Made by a program: the position numbers and the translations under genes. Positions 10,096 through 21,537 of a DNA stretch of 64,000 nt are shown in pieces. Within the stretch, counting starts at the first letter, position 1. Each line of letters opens with the position of its first letter. The notes below the pieces were generated by a model. That model worked only from the letters and a program-made list of their open reading frames with translations. It was not told where the DNA came from and searched no databases. The stretch comes from Delphinus delphis (Eukaryota > Chordata > Mammalia > Artiodactyla > Delphinidae), in contig NC_082691.1 of assembly GCF_949987515.2 (NCBI RefSeq), forward strand, positions 62,627,740 through 62,691,739. The letters run 5' to 3'.

Positions 10096-12454
10096 GTGCT
10101 GTGATCCTGGCAGCTGGGTGTGGAGGAATGACCGCTGTGTACAACCTTCTGCAGCTCCTAGCTGCTGGGCACCCAGGGTAGTTCCTACCGGCTTGTCACG
10201 GGTCCTGGGATTGCCTTAGGGGGAAAGTGTCTGAAACATCCTCTGGTAGAGTCAAAGTTGTGCCCCTCCTGGGGTTATATAACTAGAGCCTTTATACCAA
10301 ACTGACTCTCAGTTACCAGCACGGGGCCGCCAAACAGCAGCAGCGATACAGACAAAGTCAGGTTAAGAGACAGGAGTTTGAAAGGTGTGTGAAACCTGGA
10401 GACGGGGTGGGGAGGATGTGGGATTGGGGAGAGGTTGAGCCCAGTGGTAGATCCAGGTTCTGGAATCTTGAATATCTGGATGCTTTTCTTCTGCAATTTC
10501 TTTAGCAACTTACCAGAAATATTTTCTGACGGCTCCCTGAACACTCTGTGGTTCCCAGCTACTCCCAGAACTCAGGAGGGCACATGCTAGTGAGGGGCCC
10601 TGGAGTTTAAGCTTTATTAACTCCTTGATAAATCTGTCCCTAGCAGGCAAGAGACAGCTGTCTGCCCGTACTATGAGTCTCAGCAAGTCTGGCCACCTGT
10701 TTCCTTCACCCTTTTTTGCAGTGTTTCTCAAACAGTATATATTCACCACACGATTTCATTAACCAGATTTTTTAGCAGGATGATTGCTGGAATGAAAAGG
10801 TGAATATTAATAACATAAGAGTACCCGTTTCAGGAAATTCAAAAAAGAAGACTTCCCAGAGTTCTTGTAGGGTTGACGAGGTTGTCCTTCAATGCTGACT
10901 GACCGATACAGCTCTTTACTGCCCTGGTCAATGCTATTATAATTTATTGGTATTGAGTTCTCACTTGTCCCGGGAAACATAGCTCTTTCCTTGATCCTTC
11001 CATCCTTTCCCCAGCCGCACGTTACCTTCCCTCCCCATCCCACTGCATGACCACATGGCTCTGTGTTCCATCTGAAAGGCAGTAGCTGGAACAAGAATGA
11101 ATCCCACACATTCATTGAAATGAGCCATCACACATAGGAAAGTTTGAGGCATACCAGCCAATACCCATTGCTCTAAGCCTTCTACCCAGAAAGAAAACAA
11201 GTACCATGGCCAATCCCGCTCCTCCCTAAGCCCCTTAATCCCATAGGAAAGCTTCTTGCTTCCATTACCCAGTGTTTGGGGGATCCTTTTGTTGAAGGGA
11301 AATCATACTGAAAAGGCTAGTATGTAGAACACATCGAATCTGAAGAACTGAGTGGGAGTACAGTAGGAAGCCCCATGGTCACCCCTTCCTTCCCTCTTCC
11401 TCCCATCACCTCCTTTGGCGGCCTTTAAGGAAACACTAGGACTTTGCCAGGCAGGGTCAGAAGCCCCATAACTAGATAATTAAGGAGACCAAGCATTCCT
11501 TCAGCTGCCTCCAGCATGAGAGGCCTCCGTTCACACTCAGCCCCAAGCTTCCCGTGTCCAGTGGGATGAGGGTTTTCATTGTGTGGGTAATGTATTAATT
11601 TTAATATGCACGTTTGCAAGCTCCGTCTTTGATATACCCTGTGCATTTCTGAATAGGACCAACATCCCTGGCGATTCCTCAGTCTGAGCAGAAGCCAAAT
11701 CTGCAGTCGCTCTCCTACAGAGCAAAGCAAAAAGCCAGCAATAAGAAAACTAAATAGCAAATCAACAGGGTGTAGTTCTTGAACAAATGCACATTCATAA
11801 TTTGTAATTGTGTAGTTATAAATCCCCTCCTAGGGCTTTGCTCTAATGACCCAAAACAGAAAGGAAGCCTTTATTTTTTTCTGCATTTGGGTATTTGGTG
11901 ACAGAGCAATGTACATTTGCCAACAGTACAAATATTTATATATTTTTTAGTACTTATAAGCATTATTTCAGGTGTAGTGGAATTCCAGAGAATCAATACC
12001 TGATTTGACCAAACCCTGCCTCTGAAAAAAATTCCTATCCGTCTATGAGATATTAATCTTAGCGAGAAAAGAGTATTCTTGGTTTCTCCCAAGAGGTTTA
12101 AAGACACAGGCTCCATCACCAAATCCCCAGTAGAATACTTGTATGTGTATACGAGTGTACACATATAAGTCTCAACCCCAAATGTTCTTTCCAACCAAAG
12201 CCAAGCACACGATGGCTTGTCAAGAGGCAGAACATTCTGGGGTCCATTTCATTTCAATCTCAACCCTGATTGAGAGGAGTAGAGGAAGAAGTCAACAGAA
12301 AGAGAATTCTAGGGCAAAGATTATGTTTGTCATTCAGAGATGATAGGATCCCAACTACAGGGCTCATTTATTATGGTGCTGAAATTAGGAAACAACACCA
12401 AATTATTTGGAACGGCGCTGACCATAGAACTCCCTGTAATGATGGAAATGTTCT
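10096..12454. other. Unique sequence, no gene or repeat recognised
   Basis: Over 2 kb without a recognisable transposon. A minus-strand donor-like site (ctg|gtaagt, 10513-10505) is preceded by only a 46-base acceptor-bounded segment, too little to call. Several 80-110 codon frames occur on the minus strand without protein-like composition. Confidence 0.4.
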
Positions 12455-12615
12455 AGGTCTGTGCTGTCCAATATGGTGGGCACCTTGTGCCAACTGAGTA
12501 CTTGAAATGTGGCTAATGAACTAGGGCACTCAATGTTTAATTTTACTTAATTTTGAAGAATTTAAACAGTCACATGTGGGTAGTGGCTACTGTATTGGGC
12601 AATGCAGGTTTGGAA
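12455..12615. repeat. Ancient DNA transposon fragment (hAT-like MITE)
   Basis: Ends are imperfect inverted repeats (ctgtgctgtccaatatgg near 12460 against ctgtattgggcaatgcag near 12590). The interior 'gtacttgaaatgtggctaatg' and 'cacatgtgggtagtggctac' matches a common mammalian nonautonomous hAT repeat. Subfamily not named. Confidence 0.55.
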
Positions 12616-12967
12616 TGTTAACCTCTCTACTTCAGGAGGCTGTGGTTGGCAATAGAATCAACCATCCAAGCAGTCTGATGGAGGACATGGGGCCCAGGGC
12701 AGCCTGGAGCTGCCACCTGTCCTCCAGGAAAGAAAATAAGCCAGCACTTCTCTCTGGGGTAAAGACAATCAGATCTCCCAAGGCACAACCCACCAGCCCA
12801 CAGGCCACCAGCCTGTTTCTCCCATTTGCTAATAAGGGTCATTCTAGGCCAACAAAATCCCCAAAGTATGAGAGATGCAGCATTTGTTTTATCCGGTTCT
12901 GTTTTTGACTGTCTTGTTTTGGAAGTTATTTCACAGTCCTTGTAGTCAATTTTCTGTTCTGAAGTTC

Positions 12968-13120
12968 TGGAATTTATGTTAATTCATTCATGTATGTGTT
13001 CTCTCATTCCTCAAGTGTTTATGGATCATCCACTGTCTTCTGAGCACTGAGGTTCAGAGATAAAATCAGACACAGTCCCAGGCTTCCCTGAGCTCACACC
13101 ATCCTGGAGGGAGCCAGCAA
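12968..13120 (+). repeat. Ancient dispersed repeat fragment, family not named
   Basis: Follows the mammalian consensus pattern 'cattcatt...tcaagtgtttatggatc...gagcactgaggttcagag...tcccaggcttccctgagctcacac'. Similar decayed copies lie at 17815, 30155 and 45990. Confidence 0.45.
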
Positions 13121-13369
13121 ATATCGATGACCCACTATGTTCAGTGCTGAACAAATGTCAGTCCAGGAGCCCGGAAGAGCTGTGGGGCAGGGGATGCTCA
13201 GTGCTGTCAGGCAGGTCTTAGGAGAATTCACAGAGGAGGTGAAATTTGGGCTTGCTTTGAAAAAGAATGGAAAGGAGGGAGTATTTCAGACCTAAGAACA
13301 CCTGAATGAAAGCAAAGCAGGGTGGAAGCAAAAGAATCTATTCCACCTCCTGTGGGGGTAAATCTTTCT

Positions 13370-13585
13370 GCCTAGAACCTGAGTTTTGTACCTTGTGATC
13401 AGGTGGACTTGGTTTGCTTTCAGGCTTCACACCACTGACTTGGGACTTGACCTTAGACTTGCATCTTTACCTCCTTAGAGTCTTGCTTTCTCACTGGCAA
13501 AAACAAATGATACATGTAGATTTTGTTAGGTTTTTGTGAGGATTAAATGTAAAAACACTTGTGAAATGTTCTAGTCCTCATCCTG
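13370..13585 (+). repeat. MIR SINE fragment
   Basis: Sense MIR modules: 'gacttgggacttgacctt', 'ctttctcactggcaaaaac', 'ttaggtttttgtgaggattaaatg'. Confidence 0.55.
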
Positions 13586-14319
13586 GCAAGAAGGAGGGAC
13601 AACAGTTAATTTTCTGTCTTCATTCCACTGGACAGCTCATCTTCCATGTGGGCCTTTCTTGGAAACAGCTGCCCCGGCCCAGAGAACCACTTGACAGGCC
13701 TTGTCTGGGGTTACCTTGGGTTGAATGAATTCCATTTGTTTCTTCTCGAAGGATTTGCTCTGGCAGGAATGACAAATTTCATAAAAACTCAACTCCTGAT
13801 ACACTGCAAGTCTTCACAGGGTAGACACTTGGTGAGGAACCAGTGGGAGAAAAGAGTGTGATATGTTTTGCATTTTTGAAGATTTTCTCTGTTGCATGAT
13901 ACTTTTAAAATTGAACAATAGCAGTAAATTTAATCTCTGCAATACCTGTGGATTTTGAATCTAAAGCACCCAGTAGGTGACGCACCTGTTTCCACTGGGG
14001 AAGAATGGCTCACACCAAGGGTATTAGAGAAAGGGAGGGCGACCACCCAGATAATTCCCACCCAGATTGTTGACGAGAGGCCAGGTCCAAATCTTAAGTT
14101 CAGTCCAGTAAGGAAAACAGGATCTGGCAAGTGAAGGATGCCTGGGCTCAAAAAAGGATCTCGAAAGCTCTTCTCCCTATAATCCGGGATCCATATAGCT
14201 ACGTAAGACACATTTTTCTGATTGAGCCACCTTTGGGATGCAAAAAATTTTAAACTGTCCTCAGGACAATTCTGTATAGAGAGCATGCAAACATAATTTG
14301 AGAACACAAATACACACTG
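13586..14319. other. Unique sequence with a long minus-strand frame
   Basis: A minus-strand frame of 147 codons (14373-13930) crosses this stretch and into the next MIR. Its predicted product is rich in aromatic, Ser and Cys residues without domain motifs, and it has no credible splice or promoter context, so I do not call it a gene. Scattered CpGs (about 8 between 13979 and 14340) are slightly more frequent than in the surroundings. Confidence 0.45.
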
Positions 14320-14530
14320 AGAAGCATATGTGGTTCGACGAGGAGCTTTGGAGCCAGACCAGTGGGGTACCACTAACAGCTCAGGCGTTTGCTAGCTATG
14401 CCTCTGTGGCAAGTTACTGAACCTCTCTTAGCTTCGATGTCTTCGTCTGTAAAAACCGTTTGGTTATACCGCCTTTCCAGGTTGATGTGACAAGTAATTG
14501 AGATCATGCATTGAAAGCCTCTGGTTCCCT
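14320..14530 (+). repeat. MIR SINE
   Basis: Sense MIR: 'gtggttcgacgaggagctttggagccagacc', 'agttactgaacctctctta', 'gatgtcttcgtctgtaaaaa', 'gttgatgtgacaagtaattgag'. Confidence 0.65.
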
Positions 14531-14655
14531 AGACATTAATTCAATCTTAGTTCACCTCTCTTTCCCATCACTTTCCTCTTGGTGTCTGAGACCTTGTTTA
14601 CATCATTTAGGTGGTTCACCAACAGATACTGTGCTGCACAAAGTGCACCTTCAAC

Positions 14656-14683
14656 ACATACATGCACGCACACACACACACTG
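14656..14683. repeat. Short CA microsatellite
   Basis: acatacatgcacgcacacacacacac; interrupted (CA)n. Confidence 0.7.
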
Positions 14684-15904
14684 ATGTCATCCTTTCAGCT
14701 CAATCAAAACAATTCAGGATCACTGATCTCCAATCTCAGTTCTGCTCCCTTCACTCTACTTCCTCCTCAGCCCCTTCACCGGGCAAAAAAGAATATGAAG
14801 GATGGACAAGAAAAGAAAATGACACTGCAGAGGGAAGAAGGAAGCAACAAGTAAAGGAGACCCAAAATCTCCTGGTAGGTCAGAAAATCTAATGACTAGA
14901 TCAGAAAATGCAAGTAGATTAGGGAAAATAAGATGAGAAAATTACAGGGAGGCAGACCACGGAGGGCCTTGCAGGACATGCACAGGACGTGGACCTTCAT
15001 CGTCCCATCAGCAGTCAGCCATGGAGTGGGCATTACAGGAATGGGTGACACTGTGGATTGTGTTTCGCTGCATGGGGGTTGGGGGTGGGTGTGGATTGGG
15101 AGTTTGTCCCTGAGGGAGGCAGGTAAGGGAATCAGGAACCATAGCTCAGCAAGCTGAGATCACGGAAACCTGCAGGACCCTAAGTATGGAAAGGGAGCCT
15201 GAGGATCAATGGGTGAGTGAGTTTAGCTCTTTTCGGAAGCTCCAGCCAATCACTGGCTAGAAATCACCTCCCAATACAACTAAACACAACATCATTTGGG
15301 GGGTGGGAGGGAGGGAATTATACTTTTTAATAAGTAGACAAAATATTGCTAGGAATACCTTTTTCACAATACTCCAGGCATGGGCCAACCTTCCAACACG
15401 TTAACCTCTTGCCACCAGGCTGATCTGACTCACGTTCTGGCCGAGGGAGAGGGAAGAGATGGGTAGGAGGACATTACTTTCCCTGAGTGACGATTTTGCA
15501 TTGTTTATTTTCCCAGAGCTCCACCCCTCCTCTGGATCTGATAAAGCAGAGTTACTCAGAAAGGACTCGCCCCAGTGGAGGAGAAATTATTGATGAAAAG
15601 GGTACATCAACCCAAAGATTGATTGCCTTGCAGTGAACACACCTGTGCAGGTGTTTCCACACCCACCCAGATGTTCCCTTTCACTGTGTAGAGCCAGGAA
15701 GCCCAGACACGGGCTGTTGGAGGAGGGACTTTGGTGTTTCATTTTCCTAAGACATTTACCTGGGAAAGTTTCTCCATCCTGAGTCTCTACTCCCGCGTGG
15801 TTTTATTCACCTTATGGTGGTACCAGTTGAATTACAATAAGCAGCCGATTTTAGGCTGCTTTGGATGGACTCAGTCATTTTTTAGACACCAACTCTGAGG
15901 CTTG
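14684..15904. other. Unique sequence, nothing recognised
   Basis: Purine-rich around 14780-14870, a G-rich run at 15073-15095 and 15296-15316. No gene or transposon recognised. Confidence 0.45.
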
Positions 15905-16205
15905 ATTTTATGTGTCAACTCGGGTAGGCTAGCATAGTCAGTGGTTTTGTCAGGCACCAGTCTAGATATTGCTGTGAGGTAATTTTTAGATGTGATTAAT
16001 TGAAATCAGTAGACTTTTGAGTAAAGCATTGGGCCTCATCTAGTAGTTGATGGCCTTGAGAACGAAGACAGAGATTTCCCAAAGAGCAAGAAATTTGGGC
16101 TCGAGACTGCAAAACAGAAACCCTGTCTGCGTTTCCAGGCTTCCAGCCTGCCCTACAGGTTTCAGACTTGCCAAACCCCACAACTGCATGAGCTAACTCC
16201 TCAAA

Positions 16206-16243
<38 letters not shown>

Positions 16244-16320
16244 CTCTCTCTTTCTCATTGTGTGTGTGTGTGTTATTGGTCCTGTTTCTCTGAATAACTC
16301 TGATGAATATACCCACACAC
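15905..16320 (+). repeat. Ancient dispersed repeat, LTR-like
   Basis: Matches a familiar mammalian dispersed sequence: 'atgtgtcaactcgggtaggctag', 'caccagtctagatattgctgtgagg', 'attaattgaaatcagtagacttttgagtaaagc', 'actgcatgagctaactcctcaaaacctctctct', then 'attggtcctgtttctctgaataac'. I cannot name the family with certainty. Its internal pyrimidine tract has expanded into a microsatellite. Confidence 0.45.
16208..16272. repeat. (CT)n followed by (TG)n microsatellite
   Basis: About 17 CT units (16208-16241), an interrupted CT segment, then (TG)7 at 16259-16272. Likely polymorphic. Confidence 0.9.
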
Positions 16321-17061
16321 ATAGAGTTCTTCATTCCCACAAAATGTGTTTGGTCTATTTTAGGTTTAATAGCTAATACGGCTAAAATCAATAATGATGA
16401 ACTGTAAACCCAAGGGACACCTTTTGGATTAATTGGTGGGTGTTCTTGGATCTGATTCTCAAAAGAGAGGGTTAGTAGAACCCTGAGGTCTCAACAATTA
16501 GGGGACAGGAGGACGGCTTAGGTGGGTGGAAAAAGTGATTCATCTTGATACTGAGGTGAGATTGGAAGATGGTTCTATCGTTTTAGGGAGAAGTATCGGG
16601 TTCTGAGCTTGGAATTTCCATTTTTAAGGGAAAGCCATTCCATAGCTTGATTTGTCCCAAGGAAAGAATAAGAATGATTGGCATTCTGCTGGTGTCCATT
16701 TTCTTTTATTCCTTAGATGAAGATGAAAGGGTCTGTCTCAAAGGACACATAAATATTTATGAAATAAATTGACTTACGATGCCTCATTTGTCACCTCTCA
16801 CAAGGATAGAGATTGAGTGCCTCTTTGTCTTCTCCTTTCGGCTCTTCTCTGATTACCTGGATCACATCTGAGCCCCATAATTCAAGTAGTGATGCTGGGC
16901 AGGGATCTCTACTCCTGGTTATGGTTTTTGGAAGTTGCTGTCGTTTGCTGGACATAGTGGACCGTTGTAGTCACCCCTCTGTGGCAGGGATGGTGAGAGG
17001 GGTGGGATCCCACTGTGGTGGGATGACAAGGATGCCTAACTCACCAAGCACACTCACTCGA
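16321..17061. other. Unique sequence, nothing recognised
   Basis: No recognisable repeat or exon. Confidence 0.45.
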
Positions 17062-17245
17062 GGCACCTTTTAAAATAGTCTTAATTACCCTATAGGCAGA
17101 GATGTTATGATTCAGATTAAACAGATAAAGAGACTGAGGTACAGGGAATCAAGTCACTTGCCTAAATCCTCACAGGTAGTAAGCAGGTGTTCTAGAACTG
17201 GAGTCCAGGCTTTTGCATTGAGGTCTCCTCAATTGCTATTTCTGT
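17062..17245 (-). repeat. MIR SINE, antisense
   Basis: Modules: 'aacagataaagagactgagg', 'caagtcacttgcctaaatc', 'ctcacaggtagtaagcaggtg', 'gaactggagtccagg'. Confidence 0.65.
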
Positions 17246-17461
17246 TCCTGCCCTTCTGGAATTCCATGGTACAAATGTCTCCCCTATGCATGTATCCTTT
17301 TAAAATTACTGCTAAAACACTGGCCACTAAAATGCTTCTATCGTACATAAAAATGTTTTGGATATTAAAGAATTGATAAAATCTCCCTCCACCCCACGCC
17401 ACCCCGTAGCCCTGGAAACTGATGAAGATGTTTTCGAAAGGCATTTATCGCACAAGTCTTT

Positions 17462-17805
17462 TTTTTTTTTTAATAGAATATGCAACTTTTTTTTTTTGAA
17501 GATGTTGGGGATAGGAGTTTATTAATTAATTTATTTATTTTTGCTGTGTTGGGTCTTAGTTTCTGTGCGCGGGCTTTCTCTAGCTGTGGCAAGCGGGGGC
17601 CACTCTTCATCGCGGTGCTCAGGCCTCTCACTATCGCGGCCTCTCTTGTTGCGGAGCACGGGCTCCAGACGCGCAGGCTCAGTAGTTGTGGCTCACGGGC
17701 CTAGTTGCTCCGCGGCATGTGGGATCTTCCCAGACCAGGGCTCGAACCTGTGTCCCCTGCATTAGCAGGCAGATTCTCAACCACTGCGCCACCAGGGAAG
17801 CCCCC
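17462..17805 (-). mobile_element. CHR-type tRNA-derived SINE, long form
   Basis: Antisense. The plus strand starts with a T-rich/TTTA tail and runs through 'tttgctgtgttgggtc', 'tctctagctgtggcaag', 'tagttgctccgcggcatg' and 'gatcttcccagaccaggg', ending at the tRNA-like head 'cactgcgccaccagggaag'. The internal promoter B-box equivalent (ggctcgaacctg) and A-box region (ggtggcgcagtgg) read on the minus strand. A 16-bp TSD (tatcgcacaagtcttt) sits at 17446-17461 and 17806-17821, so the boundaries are firm. Confidence 0.95.
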
Positions 17806-17821
17806 TATCGCACAAGTCTTT

Positions 17822-17930
17822 ACTGAACAGCTACTATGAGGAAGGTGCTGTGGGATTTGATGCTGAATGAGACTCAGCCCCCACCCTCTAAGAGCTTAAT
17901 CTTATGGGGGAGTTGAGACATGTGTACAGA
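17822..17930 (+). repeat. Ancient dispersed repeat fragment, family not named
   Basis: 'ctgaacagctactatgaggaaggtgctgtgggatttgatgctgaatgagactcagcccccaccctctaagagctta' matches the same ancient element as at 12968. The SINE at 17462 inserted at its edge. Confidence 0.4.
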
Positions 17931-18117
17931 TCATTAGAATCACAGATATTATACCTGAATGTTAAAGGTCAGTTCACATGGTCCCCTCTCGAGTCAGAAA
18001 AGGGCCTCGAGACCTTGGCAACCTGCTGAAGTCCCAGAGTAATTTAGTGGAAGGGTCTCTTGGCTCCTAGTCTGCGTCTCCACACAGCTGTTCTCTAACA
18101 CAAGCCAGAGTGCTTTA

Positions 18118-18412
18118 AAGCCACGGTTCCCAAACTGTGCACCGAGGAGCTCTGGGTGCCTCGGGATGTTTTAAGTTTCAGAGGGAAATCCAGCAGTACT
18201 TGATATCTGTGAGCCTCTGTGTGAAAGGTGAGTTCCAGGTAGTTCACAGTTTCAGTACGCACTGAATTTCTTTTGAGGATGTCATAGCTTTTGGAAGCTG
18301 GATTTTTGACAATTGCTGTCCTAAGTGGCAAGTATCATAAAAGATCCATATGGAACAGGAGAGGAGGGTGGTGGCGTCCAAGCTGATTCCAAGGTTTGAG
18401 AAACTGTGCAGG
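18118..18412. repeat. Ancient DNA transposon fragment with inverted ends
   Basis: Left end 'ccacggttcccaaactgtgc' and right end 'ccaaggtttgagaaactgtgc' are typical of nonautonomous hAT elements. The interior 'gctctgggtgcctcggg' fits the same group. Family not certain. Confidence 0.4.
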
Positions 18413-18544
18413 GGCGGGGTATGCATATATCCTACTGATCTCGGGTGGCCTCAGCCGGCAGAGGCTTGAAGCAGGATTTTGGTTCCCCAGCCAGAAATTG
18501 AAGTCAGGCTGTGGCCGTGAGAGCGCTGAATCCTAGCCCCCAGA

Positions 18545-19095
18545 CCACCAGGGACCAGTGGCCAGTGACGAGGACCTAGCCCATCAACTGTGTAGAAATG
18601 AATTTCCACATAGAGACGGAAAGTAGTGAAACAAGGAAAGTGTTTATTAGGGGGAGAAAGTGTACAATGTGGATAGATGCACAGGCGGGCTCAGAGAGTC
18701 GCACCCTCGTGGTAGTTTGAATCACTTTTATGGCGCATTTCCTTAGGGTTTCCTTTGGCAAATCATCTTGCTTTGCCTGGTTCTGAGTCCATATTTGGTA
18801 TATCTCAGGGTCCTCCCATGTGTACGTGTGTATCTCTTAGCCAAGATGGATTCTAGCAAAGAAGCCTATGGGTAGGTTGACATCTTCTACTATGCGGTGG
18901 TGCCTCCTCTCTTTTTGACCTTCAAGGAACCTTTCTGCATGTGTGTAGCTGGGAAGGTCTCCTGGACTTTGAGAATGAGGAATACGTGGTCTTCTATCTC
19001 TTATCTAGGCAGGGCACGGCTTCTCCCCCCTCCTGCTATTTTGTAGTTTCCGTCCACAGAGGACAAACTCCAGCTGCTCAGCCTGGGGCCCATCT
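18545..19095. repeat. Possible LTR or endogenous-retrovirus-derived repeat
   Basis: The composition and phrases around 18600-19080 ('gaatttccacatagagacgg', 'gtgtttattagggggagaaag', 'tatctcagggtcctcccatg', 'ccaagatggattctagc') look like an artiodactyl/cetacean dispersed LTR sequence I recall only loosely. No retroviral protein, primer-binding site or second LTR is visible. If correct, this is a solo, decayed element. Confidence 0.3.
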
Positions 19096-19334
19096 AGCTC
19101 CAGCCTCACTACTAGCAAGTAATTGTGCTTATTCAAGAATAAAATCAAAACATTACAGTTTTCTTCAATTTACATATACATAATTGTTTAATGGCTACTA
19201 AGCTGTTAGAACATAATACTTAGTAAGTTGTTTGGAACTAACAACTTAAAAAACAGAATAGGAATTTCTTTTGAACCAAAGTCCTGAGCAAAAGCTGCTG
19301 AGACAATGAGAAAGTTTGGGAACGTCTGCAAATT

Positions 19335-19495
19335 AAAGTCTTGCTACTCAACGTGATACCAGCGCCTTTGGTAACCCCTAAGAGCTCATTAGAAGTGCAG
19401 AATCCCCTGCTGAAGCCAAAGCACAATTTCATTTTTTACAAGGGACACTGGTGATCCCTAATACTTGATTCACATTTGGAAAGCACTGCATTTTA
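19335..19495. repeat. Ancient hAT-type MITE fragment
   Basis: 'aagtcttgctactcaacgtgataccagcgcc', 'agagctcattagaagtgcagaatccc' and 'cacatttggaaagcactgc' match the pattern of common mammalian nonautonomous hAT elements. Confidence 0.4.
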
Positions 19496-19569
19496 GCATC
19501 ATAAGGGCAGTAGAAGCAAACGGCCCACACCTGTCATCTCCTCATCAGACCACACAGAGAGCCTCCATT

Positions 19570-19775
19570 TGAGCAGTCAGAACTCAGATCCCGCCCCCCT
19601 GACGCTCACTAGCTATGGAGCTTGGGTAACATTGTGAACTTTGAGCCACAATTTCCTTACTTGCCAAGGGAGAATGATGGCTGATCCTGTCTCTTTGAGG
19701 TGATTAAATAAAGGTTAAGCGAGATAATGCTTACAAAGTAGAATGCCTGGCCCAGAGTAGAACAATAACTATGGT
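19570..19775 (+). repeat. MIR SINE
   Basis: Sense modules: 'cactagctatggagcttgggtaac', 'cacaatttccttacttgcc', 'tgaggtgattaaataaagg', 'gaatgcctggcccagagtag'. Confidence 0.65.
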
Positions 19776-20084
19776 TTCTTTTTGCTTCCTGGGTCTGCAA
19801 CTCTAGGACAGGTGACCGTCTTCTTTTTCTACACCTTTGAAAGGTCACAACTGCGGGAGGGAGACATCAAATTTCATATTCAGTCGTTGGATTGATGACC
19901 ACACCTACTATGATAGCCAAGCAAACGTAAACACACCCTCTCTTTCCAGGTCTTGAACCAAGGAGTGCAGCCTGGAAATGTGTGTAGGTTTGCCTTAGGG
20001 ATTTCCCTGTGTCCCTACAATATGGGGAAACACTGCAGACAGGCTAACAGGCAGAGAAGAATTTGCTTCGGGGATGGTGGTGCG

Positions 20085-20712
20085 TATGTGGTAAAGTACA
20101 CATAACATAGCATCTACCATCTTAACCATGTTTAAGTGTACAGTTCAATGGCGCTAAATATATTCATATTGTATAACCATCTATCCCCGGAACCCTTTTC
20201 ATCTTGTAAAACTGAAACTCTGTAACTAAACACTAAGTCCCCTCCCTCCAGCCCCTGGCAACCACCATTCTGCTTTCTGTCTCTATGGATTCAACTACTC
20301 CAAGTACTTCATAAAAGTGGAATCACACAGTATTTGTCTTTTGTGAATGGCTTATTTCACTCAGCATAATGCCCTCAAGCTTCATCCATGTTGTAGCATG
20401 TATCAGAATTCTCCTCCTTTTTAAGGCTGAATAATAAGTAGTCCATTGTATAATATACCACATTTTGTTTATCCATTCATCCATCTATAGACACTTCGGC
20501 TGTTTCCACATTTTAGCTATTGTGATTAGTGGTACTATGAACACGGTGTACAGATATCTCTTCCAGACCCTGCTTTTGATTATTTTAGGTATATACCCAG
20601 AAGTGGAATTGCTGGATAATATGGTAATTCTGTTTATAATTCTTTGAGGAACCGCCTTACTGTTTTTCACCACTTCACATTCCTACCAACAATGCACAAG
20701 GTGTGGGGTTTG
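20085..20712 (-). mobile_element. Old LINE-1 3' end, 5'-truncated
   Basis: Antisense L1 3' region: 'agtacacataacatagcatc...accatgtttaagtgtacagttc', 'catcttgtaaaactgaaactc', 'ggcttatttcactcagcataatg', 'ctgaataataagtagtccattg', 'gttcatccatgttgtagcatg'-like words, and 'tacccagaagtggaattgctgg'. It covers the 3' UTR and the last part of ORF2, with many changes. The same old family as the L1 at 40.9-44.7 kb. Confidence 0.8.
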
Positions 20713-20754
20713 TTTTTAAGTTCTTTTCCGAGCAGCATGAATGAATGACCTTGC

Positions 20755-20885
20755 CTGACAGACACATTCTCCCCTAAGACTGTGAGCTCCCAAAGCTGAG
20801 GGACACTGCCTCACTCCTACTGGACTCACTGCACACCTAGGGCAGTGCCTGGAAACTAGAAATATTCAATTAGTGTTGGCTGACG
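20755..20885 (+). repeat. L2 LINE 3' tail
   Basis: 'aagactgtgagctcccaaagctgagggacactgcc', 'gcacacctagggcagtgcctgg', 'attcaattagtgttggctg'. This is the classic L2 3' end. Confidence 0.6.
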
Positions 20886-21123
20886 GTTGTCCCCAGCCAG
20901 CCTCCATTCTCCTCTAGCCTGAGGGTAGCTTTTCTTCCTGCACAGCATCGCCACCTGCTGGAAAAATTATCACATTGCAGTTTCCTGTCTATTGTTAGTG
21001 CCTTTAATACTCAGCAAACGTTGATTTGCAATATTCAGATTTTTGTGATCCTTTAGACAAGACTGAGGTTTATTTTTTGCTCTGTGAAGTTTTTTTTATC
21101 AGAGATAAAAATGTAATAGAGTT

Positions 21124-21340
21124 GGGCTTTCCTGGTGGCGCAGTGGTTGAGAGTCCGCCTGCCGATGCAGGGAACACGGGTTCGTGCCCTGGTCCGGGAA
21201 GATCCCACATGGCACGGAGAGGCTGGGCCCGTGAGCCATGGCCGCTGAGCCTGCGCGTCCGGAGCCTGTGCTCCGCAACGGGAGAGGCCATAACAGTGAG
21301 AGGCCCGCGTACTGCAAATAAAAAAAAAGAAAGAAAAAAG
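21124..21340 (+). mobile_element. CHR-2 type SINE, short form
   Basis: Head gggctttcctggtggcgcag (A-box region), B-box-like ggttcgtgccc, 'ggtccgggaagatcccacatgg', 'gctgagcctgcgcgtccggag', 'gagaggcccgcgtactgc', then an A-rich tail with G interruptions. It lacks the middle block present in the longer CHR copies here. No clear TSD was found. Confidence 0.95.
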
Positions 21341-21537
21341 AAATGCATTTCCATCATAATTGTACATTAAAAGGTCAATAATTTGTTTACTAATATAATC
21401 ATGTTGTTTTGCTCTATTTGTTCTAGTCCCAGTTTTATAAAATCCTTGTAATTAAGGTCAGTCTCTACTAGATTCTGTGATTAAATATCTTTTAGTCTCG
21501 GATTGTGTGGTGCTGTGACTTTTTATCTTTTGTTTTT

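Noticed and set aside
10513..10558. 46-bp minus-strand segment bounded by AG and gtaagt
   Set aside because: Two frames are open, so there is no discrimination, and the acceptor lacks a pyrimidine tract.
13930..14373. 147-codon minus-strand open frame
   Set aside because: No domain, no splice or promoter context, and it overlaps a MIR; composition is not protein-like.
15996..16391. 131-codon minus-strand frame with an Arg-Glu repeat
   Set aside because: The Arg-Glu run is the translated (CT)n microsatellite.
17462..17805. tRNA gene, from A- and B-box-like sequences
   Set aside because: The boxes are the internal promoter of a tRNA-derived SINE; no cloverleaf with an intact anticodon stem is evident. 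The same applies to the other CHR copies.
21053..21370. Overlapping ~70-115-codon frames with repeated peptide phrases
   Set aside because: These are translations of CHR SINEs; the same phrases recur at 26.3, 28.0, 29.1, 32.8, 41.1 and 49.8 kb. Not genes.
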